The notes: generated from the letters alone by a model not told the origin. A stretch of 64,000 bases of DNA from Clostridium culturomicium (GCF_000821305.1 NZ_CCXK01000017.1:932159-996158); one strand, 5' to 3'. Positions 17,786-27,860 are shown, counted from the stretch's first letter. Program-made: numbers and translations.

Positions 17786-17933
17786 AGTCCTCATCCCTCA
17801 ATTATATACTTTATTTTTATCATTTATCTTGAAAAAAATTTTGATATATATATTTTCTACTTATTCATTCTCTATAAATATTACACAATATTCAACTATT
17901 GTCAAACTGTAATGTAAATTTTTTCTTTAAACT

Positions 17934-17968
17934 TTTAATGGCAGTTTAAATACTAAGCTGCCATTAAA
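17934..17968 (-). terminator. Hairpin after glgP
   Basis: 11-bp inverted repeat TTTAATGGCAG / CTGCCATTAAA with a 13-base loop, 45 bases past the glgP stop. The T-run after it is weak. Confidence 0.5.
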
Positions 17969-18012
17969 TTATTCTTATTTTGAAATTATTTTTTTGTTTT
18001 AAATATTGTTTT

Positions 18013-20388
18013 TTAAACTTGTGCTGGTTCTACTCCCCAGATGTCTCTGCAATATTCTATAACGGTTCTGTCACTTGAAAATTTTGAAGATGCAATAAGA
18101 TTACTTACACACATAGTTCCCCATTTAAATTTATCCTGATATACACTTTTGCTTTCATTTATTACTCTACGATAATCTTCAAAATCCTTTAATACAAAAT
18201 ATACATCGGGCCTTTGCCAATCACAGCCATAAAGAAGTGAATTGTAAATTTCACGATACATACCAGTGTTTTCATCATTAAATGTTCCATCTATTAAAGT
18301 ATCAATAACTCTTTTTAAACCTTCCACATTGTAATAATAATTCTGTGGGTTATAGCTGGCAGCAATTGACCTTAATTCTTCAACTCTGGCTCCAAATATA
18401 AAATTATTCTCTTCTCCAGCTTCTTCAACAATTTCAATATTTGCTCCATCAAAAGTTCCAACAGTTGGAGTGCCATTAAGCATAAACTTCATGTTTCCTG
18501 TACCAGAAGCTTCCTTTCCTGCAGTAGATATTTGAACTGATAAATCTGCAGCTGGAAATAGTCTTTCTCCATATGAAACATTATAGTTTTTCACAAACAC
18601 AAGGGATAATTTACCTTTTACATCTTCATCATTATTTATTAAATTTGCGATATCATTAATAAATTTAATTATTCCCTTTGCCCTAAAATATCCTGGTGCT
18701 GCTTTGCCTCCAAAAATAAAAGTCATTGGTGTTGCATCAATTTGTGGATTTTCCTTAAGCTTAAAATATATATCTAAAACCAAGAGGGCATTTAACAACT
18801 GTCTTTTATACTCATGAATTCTTTTCACTTGAATAATAAACATTGACTTTGGATTAATGGTGACACCTTCGTTTTCATAAATATATTTAGCTAATTGTTG
18901 TTTTTTCTTATCCTTTATAGTTAGGAAGCTTTTAATAAAGTCTTCCTCTATTAAGGCTGGCTTTAATTCTGATAATAATGATAAATCTCTAAGCCAGCTT
19001 TCACTATGCAATTGGGACGTAATTAATTCTGCCAGTTCTTCATTACAAAGCTTTAACCACCTTCTTGGAGAAATACCATTAGTTTTGTTTTGAAACTTCT
19101 CTGGATAAGCTCCATACCAAGGCCTTAAAGTGTCTTCCTTCAAAATTTTTGTATGAAGCTTTGCCACACCATTAACAGCATGACCACCATAAAGAGCTAA
19201 AGATGCCATATGGATAATCCCATTTTGAATAATTCTCATAATATTTATATCTGCTTCCGGAACTTCTTTTTCTCTTAATTCCATAACTAATTTATTATTT
19301 AAAACTTCTATAATTTGATAAATCCTTGGAAGAAGCTTACCATAGAGATAACATTCCCACTTTTCAAGAGCCTCTGCCATAATTGTATGGTTGGTATAGG
19401 CAAAGGTTTCTTTAGCTATAGCAATAGATGTATCCATATCCATATTACGTTCGTCCACCAGAATTCTAATTAGTTCAGGAATTGCCACCACCGGATGAGT
19501 ATCATTGAGTTGGATTGCCACATACTTAGAAAACTCCTTTAAATCATTTCCATGATATTTAATATATCTTTTAATTATATCCTTCAAGGAAGCTGAAACG
19601 AAGAAATACTCCTGTCTTATTCTTAAAATACGGCCTTCTTCTCTGGAATCATTCGGATATAGTACTCTTGAAATATGCTCTCCCTTAACCTTTCCCTTCA
19701 TGGATTCATCAAAACACCCTTCATTGAACATATTAAAATCAAATTTCTTTAAGGCCTTACTTTCCCATAAACGAAGCACATTAACATTTCTAGTGCCATA
19801 GCCCATAATATACATATCATATGGCACTGCATTTACTGTTAAATCAGAAAACTTAACTTCTACTTGATCTTTTTCAACCTTTATCTGCCAGGGTTCCCCT
19901 ACAGAGTTCCAATTGTCACCCTCCTCAACTTGAAAACCATTCTTAAACTCCTGCTTAAAAAGTCCTTCCTCATACTTAATACCATATCCCATAACCGGCA
20001 TATTCTGCGTTGCAGCAGAATCTAAAAAACACGCTGCAAGTCTACCTAAACCACCATTGCCAAATGCTGCATCAAGTTCAACTTCTTCTACATCCTCTAA
20101 CTTTAAATCAACACCATTTAAAACCTTCTTAACTTCATCATTCAAAGCCAAGTTAATTAAATTATTTCCTAAAGCCCTTCCCATAAGAAATTCAATGGAG
20201 AAGTAATAAGTCACTTTTCCTTTAAAATAGACCTCATCACTTCTCCTTTTATCCTCATACTTCTCTCCTAAAACTGCCTTAGAAACTGCATTATAAACCT
20301 CTATAGCACTTGCAGACTTTAAATCTGTTCCATAGAACATATTAAGTACATCATTAATTTTTCTTTCAATGTTTTTTGATTTTCCCAT
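18013..20388 (-). CDS. glgP: Glycogen phosphorylase
   Basis: Releases glucose-1-phosphate from glycogen. 791 residues, usual length. Visible: the N-terminal YYFSIEFLMGRALGNNL, ELDAAFGNGGLGRLAACFLDS, QLNDTHPVVAIPELIRIL, RRWLKLCN, IFGGKAAPGY and the PLP-lysine region EASGTGNMKFMLNGT. Last gene of the glg operon, 78 bases after glgA. The ATG after GAGGTGAAGTG is the best start; the GTG one codon earlier is less likely. Confidence 0.96.
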   Translation of the reverse strand: MGKSKNIERKINDVLNMFYGTDLKSASAIEVYNAVSKAVLGEKYEDKRRSDEVYFKGKVTYYFSIEFLMGRALGNNLINLALNDEVKKVLNGVDLKLEDVEEVELDAAFGNGGLGRLAACFLDSAATQNMPVMGYGIKYEEGLFKQEFKNGFQVEEGDNWNSVGEPWQIKVEKDQVEVKFSDLTVNAVPYDMYIMGYGTRNVNVLRLWESKALKKFDFNMFNEGCFDESMKGKVKGEHISRVLYPNDSREEGRILRIRQEYFFVSASLKDIIKRYIKYHGNDLKEFSKYVAIQLNDTHPVVAIPELIRILVDERNMDMDTSIAIAKETFAYTNHTIMAEALEKWECYLYGKLLPRIYQIIEVLNNKLVMELREKEVPEADINIMRIIQNGIIHMASLALYGGHAVNGVAKLHTKILKEDTLRPWYGAYPEKFQNKTNGISPRRWLKLCNEELAELITSQLHSESWLRDLSLLSELKPALIEEDFIKSFLTIKDKKKQQLAKYIYENEGVTINPKSMFIIQVKRIHEYKRQLLNALLVLDIYFKLKENPQIDATPMTFIFGGKAAPGYFRAKGIIKFINDIANLINNDEDVKGKLSLVFVKNYNVSYGERLFPAADLSVQISTAGKEASGTGNMKFMLNGTPTVGTFDGANIEIVEEAGEENNFIFGARVEELRSIAASYNPQNYYYNVEGLKRVIDTLIDGTFNDENTGMYREIYNSLLYGCDWQRPDVYFVLKDFEDYRRVINESKSVYQDKFKWGTMCVSNLIASSKFSSDRTVIEYCRDIWGVEPAQV

Positions 20389-20466
20389 CACTTCACCTCA
20401 AGCAATTAATATAAGCTGACTTGCTATTATTAATTATGCTATGTTGAAATTAACTATTTGGTTCAA

Positions 20467-21894
20467 TCAAATTAGTTCATTATATAAATTTATATACTCC
20501 ATAGCTGATTTATCCCAGCTATTTTCACTATCCATTGCATTAATAATTAGCTGTGTCCATAGCTCTTTGTCTTTATAATAATCTAGGGCTATCCTCATAG
20601 TTTTCTTAAGTTCATAGGTTGTGTAATCATAAAATGTAAATCCATTCCCCTCTTGGGTAGTTGTTTCATAAAAGCGTACAGTATCCTTTAATCCACCTGT
20701 TTCCCTTACTATTGGAATGGTACCATAGCGTAAGGCTATAAGCTGTCCAAGTCCACAAGGTTCAAATAAGGATGGCATTAAAAACATGTCGGCTCCTGCA
20801 TAGATTTTATGAGCTAAGGTATTGTCAAAGGCAATAACCGCAGCCGCCTTATTAGGATGATTGTTTGCAAGATTTAAGAAGTACTGCTCATAGTCTGCTT
20901 CTCCTGTACCAAGAACCACCAGCTGAACTTCCCCTTCAATAATATCATTCAGCGCATCTGTTAGAATATCTAAGCCCTTTTGAGAGGTTAAACGAGACAC
21001 CATTGCCATCATCGGAATATCTTCATTTTCTTCTAAGCCCAACTCTCTTTGAAGAGCAATTTTATTGATTTTCTTATTATTAAGTCTGAACTTAGAATAT
21101 TTCTTTTCTATATAAGTATCCTTTGAAGGGTCATAAATCTTATAATCAATTCCATTTTCTATACCTGATAAATCCTGTTCTCTCTCTCTTAATAATCCTT
21201 GAAGCTGTTCACCGTAAAAATCATTCTTTATTTCCTCACTATAGGTTTTACTCACTGTAGTAACCTTATCTGAGGTTTTAATTGCACCCTTCATAAAATT
21301 CATACAGTCATAAAAGCTCACAGTGTCATTATCATAAAGCTCTTCACTTAAGTTAAACCAATCACCTAGCTTATCCTTTGGGAACACACCTTGGAATTTT
21401 AAATTGTGTATGGTATATACTGTAGAAATACCCTTATAAAATTCATCACTGCAATAATCATACTTTAAAAGTACAGGTATCATACCAGTCTGCCAATCAT
21501 GACAATGGATAATATCTGGCTTAAACTCTATCTCCTTCATCATCATCATCACAGCTCGGTCAAAGAAGGCAAACCTTTCTCCATCATCACCATAACCATA
21601 AGCACCCTTACGCTTAAAGTAAAACTCATTATCTATAAAGTAATATGTAATACCGCCTTTTTTATACTGTAGAACACCACAATACTGGCTTCTCCAACTC
21701 ATCGGCACATTAAATTCCTTTATCAGCTTCATCTTGCTTACTATTTCTTCATTAATATCCTCATACTTTGGTATAACAACACTTACCTCTACCTCATGCT
21801 TTCTTAAATATTGTGGTAAAGCACCAACCACATCACCTAAACCGCCGGTTTTTATAAAAGGATCACATTCACCAGCAACAAATAACACCTTCAT
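20467..21894 (-). CDS. glgA: Glycogen synthase (ADP-glucose)
   Basis: Transfers glucose from ADP-glucose to alpha-1,4-glucan. 475 residues, GT5 family. Visible: ADP-glucose-binding KTGGLGDVVGALP near residue 17, HCHDWQTGMIP, VSRLTSQKGLDIL and the C-terminal SLFEPCGLGQLIALRYGTIP. It is separated from glgD upstream by a 278-base hairpin-rich element, so its dosage may differ from glgBCD. Confidence 0.96.
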   Translation of the reverse strand: MKVLFVAGECDPFIKTGGLGDVVGALPQYLRKHEVEVSVVIPKYEDINEEIVSKMKLIKEFNVPMSWRSQYCGVLQYKKGGITYYFIDNEFYFKRKGAYGYGDDGERFAFFDRAVMMMMKEIEFKPDIIHCHDWQTGMIPVLLKYDYCSDEFYKGISTVYTIHNLKFQGVFPKDKLGDWFNLSEELYDNDTVSFYDCMNFMKGAIKTSDKVTTVSKTYSEEIKNDFYGEQLQGLLREREQDLSGIENGIDYKIYDPSKDTYIEKKYSKFRLNNKKINKIALQRELGLEENEDIPMMAMVSRLTSQKGLDILTDALNDIIEGEVQLVVLGTGEADYEQYFLNLANNHPNKAAAVIAFDNTLAHKIYAGADMFLMPSLFEPCGLGQLIALRYGTIPIVRETGGLKDTVRFYETTTQEGNGFTFYDYTTYELKKTMRIALDYYKDKELWTQLIINAMDSENSWDKSAMEYINLYNELI

Positions 21895-21913
21895 GGTTAA
21901 TTCCCCCCTTTTT

Positions 21914-22168
21914 TAATTTAGAATATAGAATACCCGAATGTAGAATGTTGGAGGCTTCTCCTTTCTGCGCTCGGAGAAGCTTTAATTTTATTTTTAATTT
22001 TAAATTAGCAATTTTAAATTTCCGACTTAAAATTTGTAAGCAAAATAATTCTAGCTGTGCTAGAATTATTTTGCTTGTCTTATGGAATTTAAAATTTCAT
22101 AAGACGAACATACAAATCAAAGAAATTCCACAGGAATTTATTCCCAAATTCTACATTCTACATTCTAA
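21914..22168. repeat. MITE-like hairpin-rich element between glgD and glgA
   Basis: About 255 bases bounded by inverted ends (TTTAGAATATAGAAT … ATTCTACATTCTAAA). Inside are several hairpins: GCTTCTCC/GGAGAAGC (near 21954-21980), a perfect 18-bp stem AAGCAAAATAATTCTAGC with a 3-base loop (22038-22076), GTCTTATG/CATAAGAC (22077-22105) and AAATTCC/GGAATTT (near 22123). No coding potential. The ends match those of the repeats near 11375. It would be transcribed within the glg mRNA and could act as a processing site. Confidence 0.8.
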
Positions 22169-22172
22169 ATTT

Positions 22173-23288
22173 TTACAAAACACTGTTTTTTTCAAATACA
22201 ATTGGATGTTCCTTAGAACCACAAATCTCTTTAACCCTGGTAAATCTAGTGTTTTTATCTGAAACTATACAATCCAGGTAAACTCCTTTTTCAACGGTAC
22301 AGCGTGACATTAATATTGAATTTTTAACTACTGCACCCTTTTCAATTTTTACTCCTCTGGAAATTATGCTATTTTCAACAGTTCCTTCAATTACAGAACC
22401 ATTAGCCACTAATGAATTCTTAATTATAGCTTCCCTTCCATAAAAAGCTGGTGCATTGTCCCTCACTAAAGTATAAATAGGACTTTCAGGATTAAATAAT
22501 TCCTTTCTGTTTTTAATATCCAGCTGCTCCATGCTGTGTTTATAATAAGATACTGTATCGTTGATACAAACAAGATAGCCCTTATATTCATAGCCCCTTA
22601 TTTTTAAATATTTGCAATTAAAATTTATAGTTTCCTTCAATGAATACATTACGCTTATCTTTTCTGATTGTTCAACTATATCTATAAATAACTGTTTTCT
22701 CATAATATAGGTTTCCATAGAAATAGTCCTATTATTTTCTTCTCCTCTATTTGTATCAATAGCTTGAATCCTTCCTTTGCTATTAATTTCAATGGTATCG
22801 CATCCTAAGAACTCTGTTTTAGCATTATCTACATTTTTATACATAATAGTAATGTCACTATCTGAACTTATGTGATAATTAAGAGCTTCTTTATAATTAA
22901 TATTGCAAAGCATATAGCTGGAAGTAATGATTACATATTCCTGAGAACTTGTTTTAACATAATCAAGGTTCTCTTTAAAATTCTTCATTTCTGTAGTGTA
23001 CATGCTATTAACACTATTATAATAAGGATAAAAGATAAATAATCCATCCTTCTTACCATCTAACTCCCACCATTTTCCTTTTCCTAAGTGTTCTGTTAAT
23101 GGTCTCGGCTTTTCTTGAATAAATACACCTACATTAGTTATCCCTGAGTTAGTCATATTTGAAAGTGGAAAATCTATTAATCTAAATCTGCCTAAGAAAG
23201 GAATTGCTGCAACTGGTCGATGATGAGTTAATTCATTTAACCCTCCATTTTTTTCATGTAAAGTTATTATCCCCATTGCATTTTTCAT
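22173..23288 (-). CDS. glgD: Glucose-1-phosphate adenylyltransferase, GlgD subunit
   Basis: 371 residues, close homologue of GlgC but with the nucleotide-binding start degenerated (MGIITLHEKNGGLNELTHHRPVAAIPFLGRFRLIDFPLSN instead of AGGxGTRLxxLT). In Gram-positive glg operons GlgD is the regulatory or helper partner of GlgC. The C-terminal left-handed beta-helix repeats (VKNSILMSRCTVEKGVYLD) are present. It starts 2 bases after glgC. Confidence 0.93.
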   Translation of the reverse strand: MKNAMGIITLHEKNGGLNELTHHRPVAAIPFLGRFRLIDFPLSNMTNSGITNVGVFIQEKPRPLTEHLGKGKWWELDGKKDGLFIFYPYYNSVNSMYTTEMKNFKENLDYVKTSSQEYVIITSSYMLCNINYKEALNYHISSDSDITIMYKNVDNAKTEFLGCDTIEINSKGRIQAIDTNRGEENNRTISMETYIMRKQLFIDIVEQSEKISVMYSLKETINFNCKYLKIRGYEYKGYLVCINDTVSYYKHSMEQLDIKNRKELFNPESPIYTLVRDNAPAFYGREAIIKNSLVANGSVIEGTVENSIISRGVKIEKGAVVKNSILMSRCTVEKGVYLDCIVSDKNTRFTRVKEICGSKEHPIVFEKNSVL

Positions 23289-23290
23289 AA

Positions 23291-24586
23291 CTACTCCACT
23301 CCTTTCTCAACTTGGCAAACCTCGTCCGTTATAATAACTTGTTTTTCAATAATTTCAACAGCTATTTCATTACTATCTTTCAAAGCCTCTGCTTCAATCT
23401 TCTCTTGTATCTCCTTTGAAGCTACGGACTTTTTACTGGAATTCTTGTCCCCTATGTTGGCAGACTGACTACCCTTAATTAATGAAACCTTACTATTCTT
23501 TTCCTTAACCATCTTTGTATTTGAGTTAACCACAATTCCTGCTGAAACGATGGAATCTACAACCTCAACCCCTGATTCAATAATTGTATCTGGCATAACC
23601 ACTGAATTTTTAACTACTGCACCTTCACTAATATAAACACCTGCAAAGATGATGGAGTTTTCAACATATCCAAAAACATTACTTCCTTGATTAATCATGG
23701 AATTTTTAATTACTGCCTTTGGTCCAATATATTGTGGAGCACTTTCCACGTCATTGGCGTAGATTCTCCAGTGATTATCGTATAAATCCATCTCTTTCTT
23801 TTCACTTAAGAGATCCATATTAGCCTGCCATAAGCTTTCAATGGTACCAACATCCTTCCAATAGCCTTCAAAATTATAAGCAAGCATATTTTTGCCATCG
23901 TTAAGCATATTAGGAATTATATTTTTACCAAAATCATTATCTGACTCTGGATTATTAGCATCTTCTTTTAAATATTTTCTTAAGGTTTTCCAATTAAATA
24001 TATAAATACCCATTGAAGCTAAGGTACTCTTTGGCTTTTTAGGTTTTTCTTCAAACTCATAAATTGTTGAATCTGCATTTGTGTTCATTATTCCAAATCT
24101 AGATGCTTCTTCATAAGAAACATCAATAACAGCAATGGTGGCATCAGCCTTTTTTGCTATATGGAAATCAAGCATACTTGAGTAGTCCATCTTATAAATA
24201 TGGTCTCCAGATAAAATTAGTACATATTCTGGATTGTTTTGATCTATATAATCTATATTTTGGTATATGGCATCAGCAGTCCCCTTATACCATGAACTTC
24301 CTTCTTCTGTTTGTCTTGGTGGAAGAATTGTAACTCCTCCTTGTCTACTGCTTAATCCCCAACTATCTCCAACTCCAATATAGGAGTTTAACCCAATGGA
24401 CTCATACTGTGTTAATACCCCAACTGTATTAATGTGAGAATTAGCACAGTTACTAAGTGGAAAATCAATAATTCTATATTTTCCACCATAAAAAACTGCA
24501 GGTTTTGCAACCTTTTTAGTAAGGTTCCCAAGACGTGTACCCTTACCTCCAGCCAAAATCATTGCAATTATTTCTTTCTTCATCAT
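23291..24586 (-). CDS. glgC: Glucose-1-phosphate adenylyltransferase
   Basis: Makes ADP-glucose from glucose-1-phosphate and ATP, the committed step of glycogen synthesis. Visible: AMILAGGKGTRLGNLTKKVAKPAV, the FPLSNCANS stretch, ILSGDHIYKMDY and EFEEKPKKPKS, followed by a beta-helix domain. It has about 50 extra Lys/Glu-rich residues at the C-terminus (from ~380), unusual for GlgC. Start taken at MMKKEII, with AAGGAG 8 bases upstream. Confidence 0.95.
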   Translation of the reverse strand: MMKKEIIAMILAGGKGTRLGNLTKKVAKPAVFYGGKYRIIDFPLSNCANSHINTVGVLTQYESIGLNSYIGVGDSWGLSSRQGGVTILPPRQTEEGSSWYKGTADAIYQNIDYIDQNNPEYVLILSGDHIYKMDYSSMLDFHIAKKADATIAVIDVSYEEASRFGIMNTNADSTIYEFEEKPKKPKSTLASMGIYIFNWKTLRKYLKEDANNPESDNDFGKNIIPNMLNDGKNMLAYNFEGYWKDVGTIESLWQANMDLLSEKKEMDLYDNHWRIYANDVESAPQYIGPKAVIKNSMINQGSNVFGYVENSIIFAGVYISEGAVVKNSVVMPDTIIESGVEVVDSIVSAGIVVNSNTKMVKEKNSKVSLIKGSQSANIGDKNSSKKSVASKEIQEKIEAEALKDSNEIAVEIIEKQVIITDEVCQVEKGVE

Positions 24587-24617
24587 ACCCCTCACTCCTT
24601 TTTATTCTATATATAAT

Positions 24618-26522
24618 TTAATTGTTAACCTTTAATATCACTGCTCCTAATGGTGGTACCTTAATGGTAATTGATTGTTCCATACCATGAATATAATCCT
24701 TTACTGAAAATAGAACCTCTGCCATTATCTCGCCAGCACCACCAAACCTTTTTTCATCACTGTTAAACACTTCTTTATAGCAGCAATTGTAAGGCACACC
24801 TATTTTGAAATCATAATAAGTAATTGGTGCGAAATTGCAAACAATAATTAAAGTATCTTCCATTTTATCCCCATATCGTATAAAGCTTAAAACCCTTTGC
24901 TGATTATTATCTGGATCAATCCACTTAAATCCCTTTGGATCAAAATCCAATTTCCATAGTGCTTCTTCACCTTTATAAAGGTTATTAAGCTCCTTTGTAA
25001 AACTCAAGGTATTTTTATGTCCTTCATCCATATCCATTAAATGAAAGTCAAGGCCTCCTTTAAAATACCACTCACTAAACTGCCCAAATTCACTGCCCAT
25101 AAACAAGGTTTTCTTTCCTGGATGACAATACATAAAAGTTAAATAACAGCGTAAGGCTGCAAACTTCTGCCACCTGTCTCCTGGCATCTTATTAAATAAG
25201 GATTTCTTACCATAAACAACTTCATCATGAGAAATTGCCAGCATGAATTTTTCATAATAAGCATACATCATAGAAAAATTCATTAAATTATGGTTAAATT
25301 TCTTATCTTCCTCTTGTAGTTCCACATACTTCAAGGTGTCATTCATCCATCCCATATTCCACTTTAAGTCAAATCCTAAACCTTCCTGCTCCTCCTTAGA
25401 TGTTACATAGGCTAGGGCAGTTGACTCCTCTGCTATGGTTATAATCCCTTCATTTAAATTATGAAGCTCTTCATTTAATAATCTTAAAAATTCCTTGCCG
25501 CCATAATTTACATTGCCGCCATCTTCGTTTGGCAGCCACTGTCCCGGCCCCTTGCCAAAATCCAGATATACCATATTTGATACTGCATCAATTCTTATAC
25601 CATCAAAATGAAACTCTTTTATCCAATATATTGCACTTGAAATAAGAAAGTTTCTTACCTCTGTTTTGCTCAAATTAAAATTAGCAGTCCCCCATCCTGG
25701 GTTATTATACATTTTAAAGTCATCATATTCGTATTGCTGTGCGCCATCAAACATAAAAAGACCATGCTGATCCTTGCAAAAATGTCCAGGCACCCAGTCA
25801 AGAATTATTCCGATATTTGATCTATGACAGTGATCAATAAACCACTTTAAATCTTCAATAGTTCCATACCTGCTGGTAGGTGAAAAATATCCAGTTACCT
25901 GATAACCCCAAGAATCATCTAATGGATATTCAGTAATTGGCATTATTTCAATATGTGTATAGCCCATTAGCTTCACATGATTTATAATTGCTTGTCCAAT
26001 TTCTTTATAATTTAGAAATCCATTTTCACTCTCTTTTATAAAAGAACCTAAATGAAGTTCATATATATTTACAGGGCCATTAAGTATGTCACTTCTTCTC
26101 CTTTTACCAATCCACCTTCCATCACCCCATGGATATGTACAGCTATCTACTAAAATTGAAGCTGTATTAGGTCTTTTCTCTGAATAAAAACCATAGGGAT
26201 CTGCCTTCAACACCTTTTTGCCATCCTTGTGAGTAATTTCATATTTATAGATTTCACCAGGTTCAAGACCTTCAATAAAGATGGACCAAATTCCACCTTC
26301 ATGAACTTTTACCATAGTGTTTAAGGTTCCATCCCAATTGTTAAAATCTCCAACAACACTTATGGATTTACACCTTGGCGCCCATAAAGTAAATCTATAT
26401 CCCATTACTCCATTTTCTTCGGCCAAATGAGCACCCATAAATTTATAGCTGTAATAATTTTTCCCCTGAATGAATTGATTAATCTCCTTTTCTAAATTAA
26501 TTTTTAAAAATTTTCCCCTCAT
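24618..26522 (-). CDS. glgB: 1,4-alpha-glucan branching enzyme
   Basis: First gene of the glg operon, 634 residues, GH13. N-terminal CBM48 domain (YRFTLWAPRCKSISVVGDFNNW, residues ~37-60), then the barrel: GYTHIEIMPITEYPLDDSWGYQVTGYF, the nucleophile region DGIRIDAVSNMVY, TIAEESTA and AISHDEVVYGKKSL. Forms alpha-1,6 branches in glycogen. Site AAGGGGGAG before the ATG. Confidence 0.95.
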   Translation of the reverse strand: MRGKFLKINLEKEINQFIQGKNYYSYKFMGAHLAEENGVMGYRFTLWAPRCKSISVVGDFNNWDGTLNTMVKVHEGGIWSIFIEGLEPGEIYKYEITHKDGKKVLKADPYGFYSEKRPNTASILVDSCTYPWGDGRWIGKRRRSDILNGPVNIYELHLGSFIKESENGFLNYKEIGQAIINHVKLMGYTHIEIMPITEYPLDDSWGYQVTGYFSPTSRYGTIEDLKWFIDHCHRSNIGIILDWVPGHFCKDQHGLFMFDGAQQYEYDDFKMYNNPGWGTANFNLSKTEVRNFLISSAIYWIKEFHFDGIRIDAVSNMVYLDFGKGPGQWLPNEDGGNVNYGGKEFLRLLNEELHNLNEGIITIAEESTALAYVTSKEEQEGLGFDLKWNMGWMNDTLKYVELQEEDKKFNHNLMNFSMMYAYYEKFMLAISHDEVVYGKKSLFNKMPGDRWQKFAALRCYLTFMYCHPGKKTLFMGSEFGQFSEWYFKGGLDFHLMDMDEGHKNTLSFTKELNNLYKGEEALWKLDFDPKGFKWIDPDNNQQRVLSFIRYGDKMEDTLIIVCNFAPITYYDFKIGVPYNCCYKEVFNSDEKRFGGAGEIMAEVLFSVKDYIHGMEQSITIKVPPLGAVILKVNN

Positions 26523-26767
26523 TTTTCTCCCCCTTCGTTAAACAACTATTCCATTTATTGATATATGTTATATTATACCATTTTATATAGTTTTTTACAT
26601 GCACTTTTACTATTTTTTTACATTGATTACCTTTTCAAATTTAATAAATTCGTTTACATATAATAAAATTATAGTTTTTATTAGGTAATTTTCATTTTGT
26701 TTATAACATCAAATAATCATTTAGCTAAAATTTTGTATTATCAATCTTAAATAAATATATTTCAACA
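26523..26767. other. glg promoter region, very AT-rich
   Basis: About 245 bases with no open frame. It must hold the glg promoter, but in sequence this rich in A and T several -10-like boxes are present and I cannot choose one. Confidence 0.4.
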
Positions 26768-26797
26768 TAAAAAAAGCAGTCAAAATGACTGCCTTTT
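26768..26797 (-). terminator. Terminator after the polysaccharide deacetylase gene
   Basis: On the minus strand GGCAGTC-ATTTT-GACTGCT followed by seven T; 24 bases past the stop. Confidence 0.85.
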
Positions 26798-26820
26798 ATC
26801 TTCTATAATCTATACAAACT

Positions 26821-27702
26821 TTAATTTCCACTTCCAGGCTCACTAGTAGGATTAGCCTTCATTTCAGATGAGTCTATTTGCTGTGGTCTGTTATACTTAT
26901 TAATCTGTTTTTCTCTTAAAAGAAGTTCAAATTCTTCCTGCGTTAGATTACCAAAAGTTTTAAACTCATAGTTATTCTCTTTAAAATATTTTATTACTGA
27001 AGGTAAAGCTTGTGGTGTAGTTGAATTTGAAGCTCCATCATGCATTAATACAATTATATTATTAGTGTCTATATAGGTTTTCTTTAATTCTTTTCTAAAG
27101 GTTGCTAAAAGAGTGTCTACTGGAGTATTCTGGTGAATTGCATCCTCTAGGGATACATTCCAGTCTATATAATATACTCCCTCACCACATAATCCATCTC
27201 TTATAGCTTTAACAGTATACTTATCACCAGAGTGAGTACTTGACCCACCAGGCATTCTCATAAACCTAGAAGGCTCTTTTCCTAAAATATTTTTTACCAC
27301 TTCGTAAGCCTTATGATAATCATCCATAAAAGCTCCCTTGCTTTTATAATTTTTATTTTTGTGATTATAGGTATGAATACAAATTTCATGCCCAGCATCG
27401 TGAGCTTGCTTCAAAATATCTGGATTTTGCTCTGCTAATTCCCCAACCACAAAGAAAGTTGCTTTAACTCCTTCTTTCTCTAATATTTCTAAATTTTTCA
27501 ATGTATTTTGTGTAGGACCGTCATCAAAGGTTAAAAAAACAATCTTTTTAACAGGACCTTTATCCTCACCGCAATCACCCTTGCTTTCCTCCTTAACTGT
27601 TTCACTGCTGGCATTAGGACTTTCATTATCGGCTGTAGCTGATACTGGAACAAAGCTACACATTGTAAAAATACTTATAAGTACAGCAATAAACTTTTTC
27701 AT
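26821..27702 (-). CDS. Polysaccharide deacetylase, secreted
   Basis: NodB-type deacetylase (CE4), 293 residues. A signal peptide (MKKFIAVLISIFTMCSFVPVSA) is followed by an acidic linker and the NodB domain: the metal site FLTFDDGPTQNT, HEICIHTYNHKN (H-x3-H type) and the MRMPGGSS motif. It probably removes acetyl groups from peptidoglycan GlcNAc or a related glycan. The start at MKKF is fixed by AAGGAGGAG; upstream in-frame codons run through a dispersed repeat and are not coding. Confidence 0.88.
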   Translation of the reverse strand: MKKFIAVLISIFTMCSFVPVSATADNESPNASSETVKEESKGDCGEDKGPVKKIVFLTFDDGPTQNTLKNLEILEKEGVKATFFVVGELAEQNPDILKQAHDAGHEICIHTYNHKNKNYKSKGAFMDDYHKAYEVVKNILGKEPSRFMRMPGGSSTHSGDKYTVKAIRDGLCGEGVYYIDWNVSLEDAIHQNTPVDTLLATFRKELKKTYIDTNNIIVLMHDGASNSTTPQALPSVIKYFKENNYEFKTFGNLTQEEFELLLREKQINKYNRPQQIDSSEMKANPTSEPGSGN

Positions 27703-27711
27703 TTTTCTCCT

Positions 27712-27860
27712 CCTTAAGTGAGACTCCAAATCTGTGATCTGGTTAGTCGAACTTACTCCTTCGAATGCATATGACAAGGAGTTTCCTTTTAAACAAATCT
27801 TTGATTCGGTTACTCGAACTTACTCCTTTCAATGCATACGAGAGAGAGTCTTTTAAAATA
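27712..27860. repeat. Dispersed hairpin repeat, two partial copies
   Basis: AAGTGAGACTCCAAATCTGTG, then GAACTTACTCCTT…AAGGAGTTTCC, followed by a second copy of GAACTTACTCCTTTC. The same unit occurs in the tRNA-Lys spacers and the cit leader. It fills the gap upstream of the deacetylase gene. Confidence 0.7.

Noticed and set aside
22038..22076. Plain rho-independent terminator between glgD and glgA
   Set aside because: The stem is perfect but has no T-run on the transcribed strand and belongs to a larger element with inverted ends.
26821..27777. Longer deacetylase start at 27777
   Set aside because: The extra 25 codons run through the dispersed repeat; AAGGAGGAG and a signal peptide fix the start at 27702.
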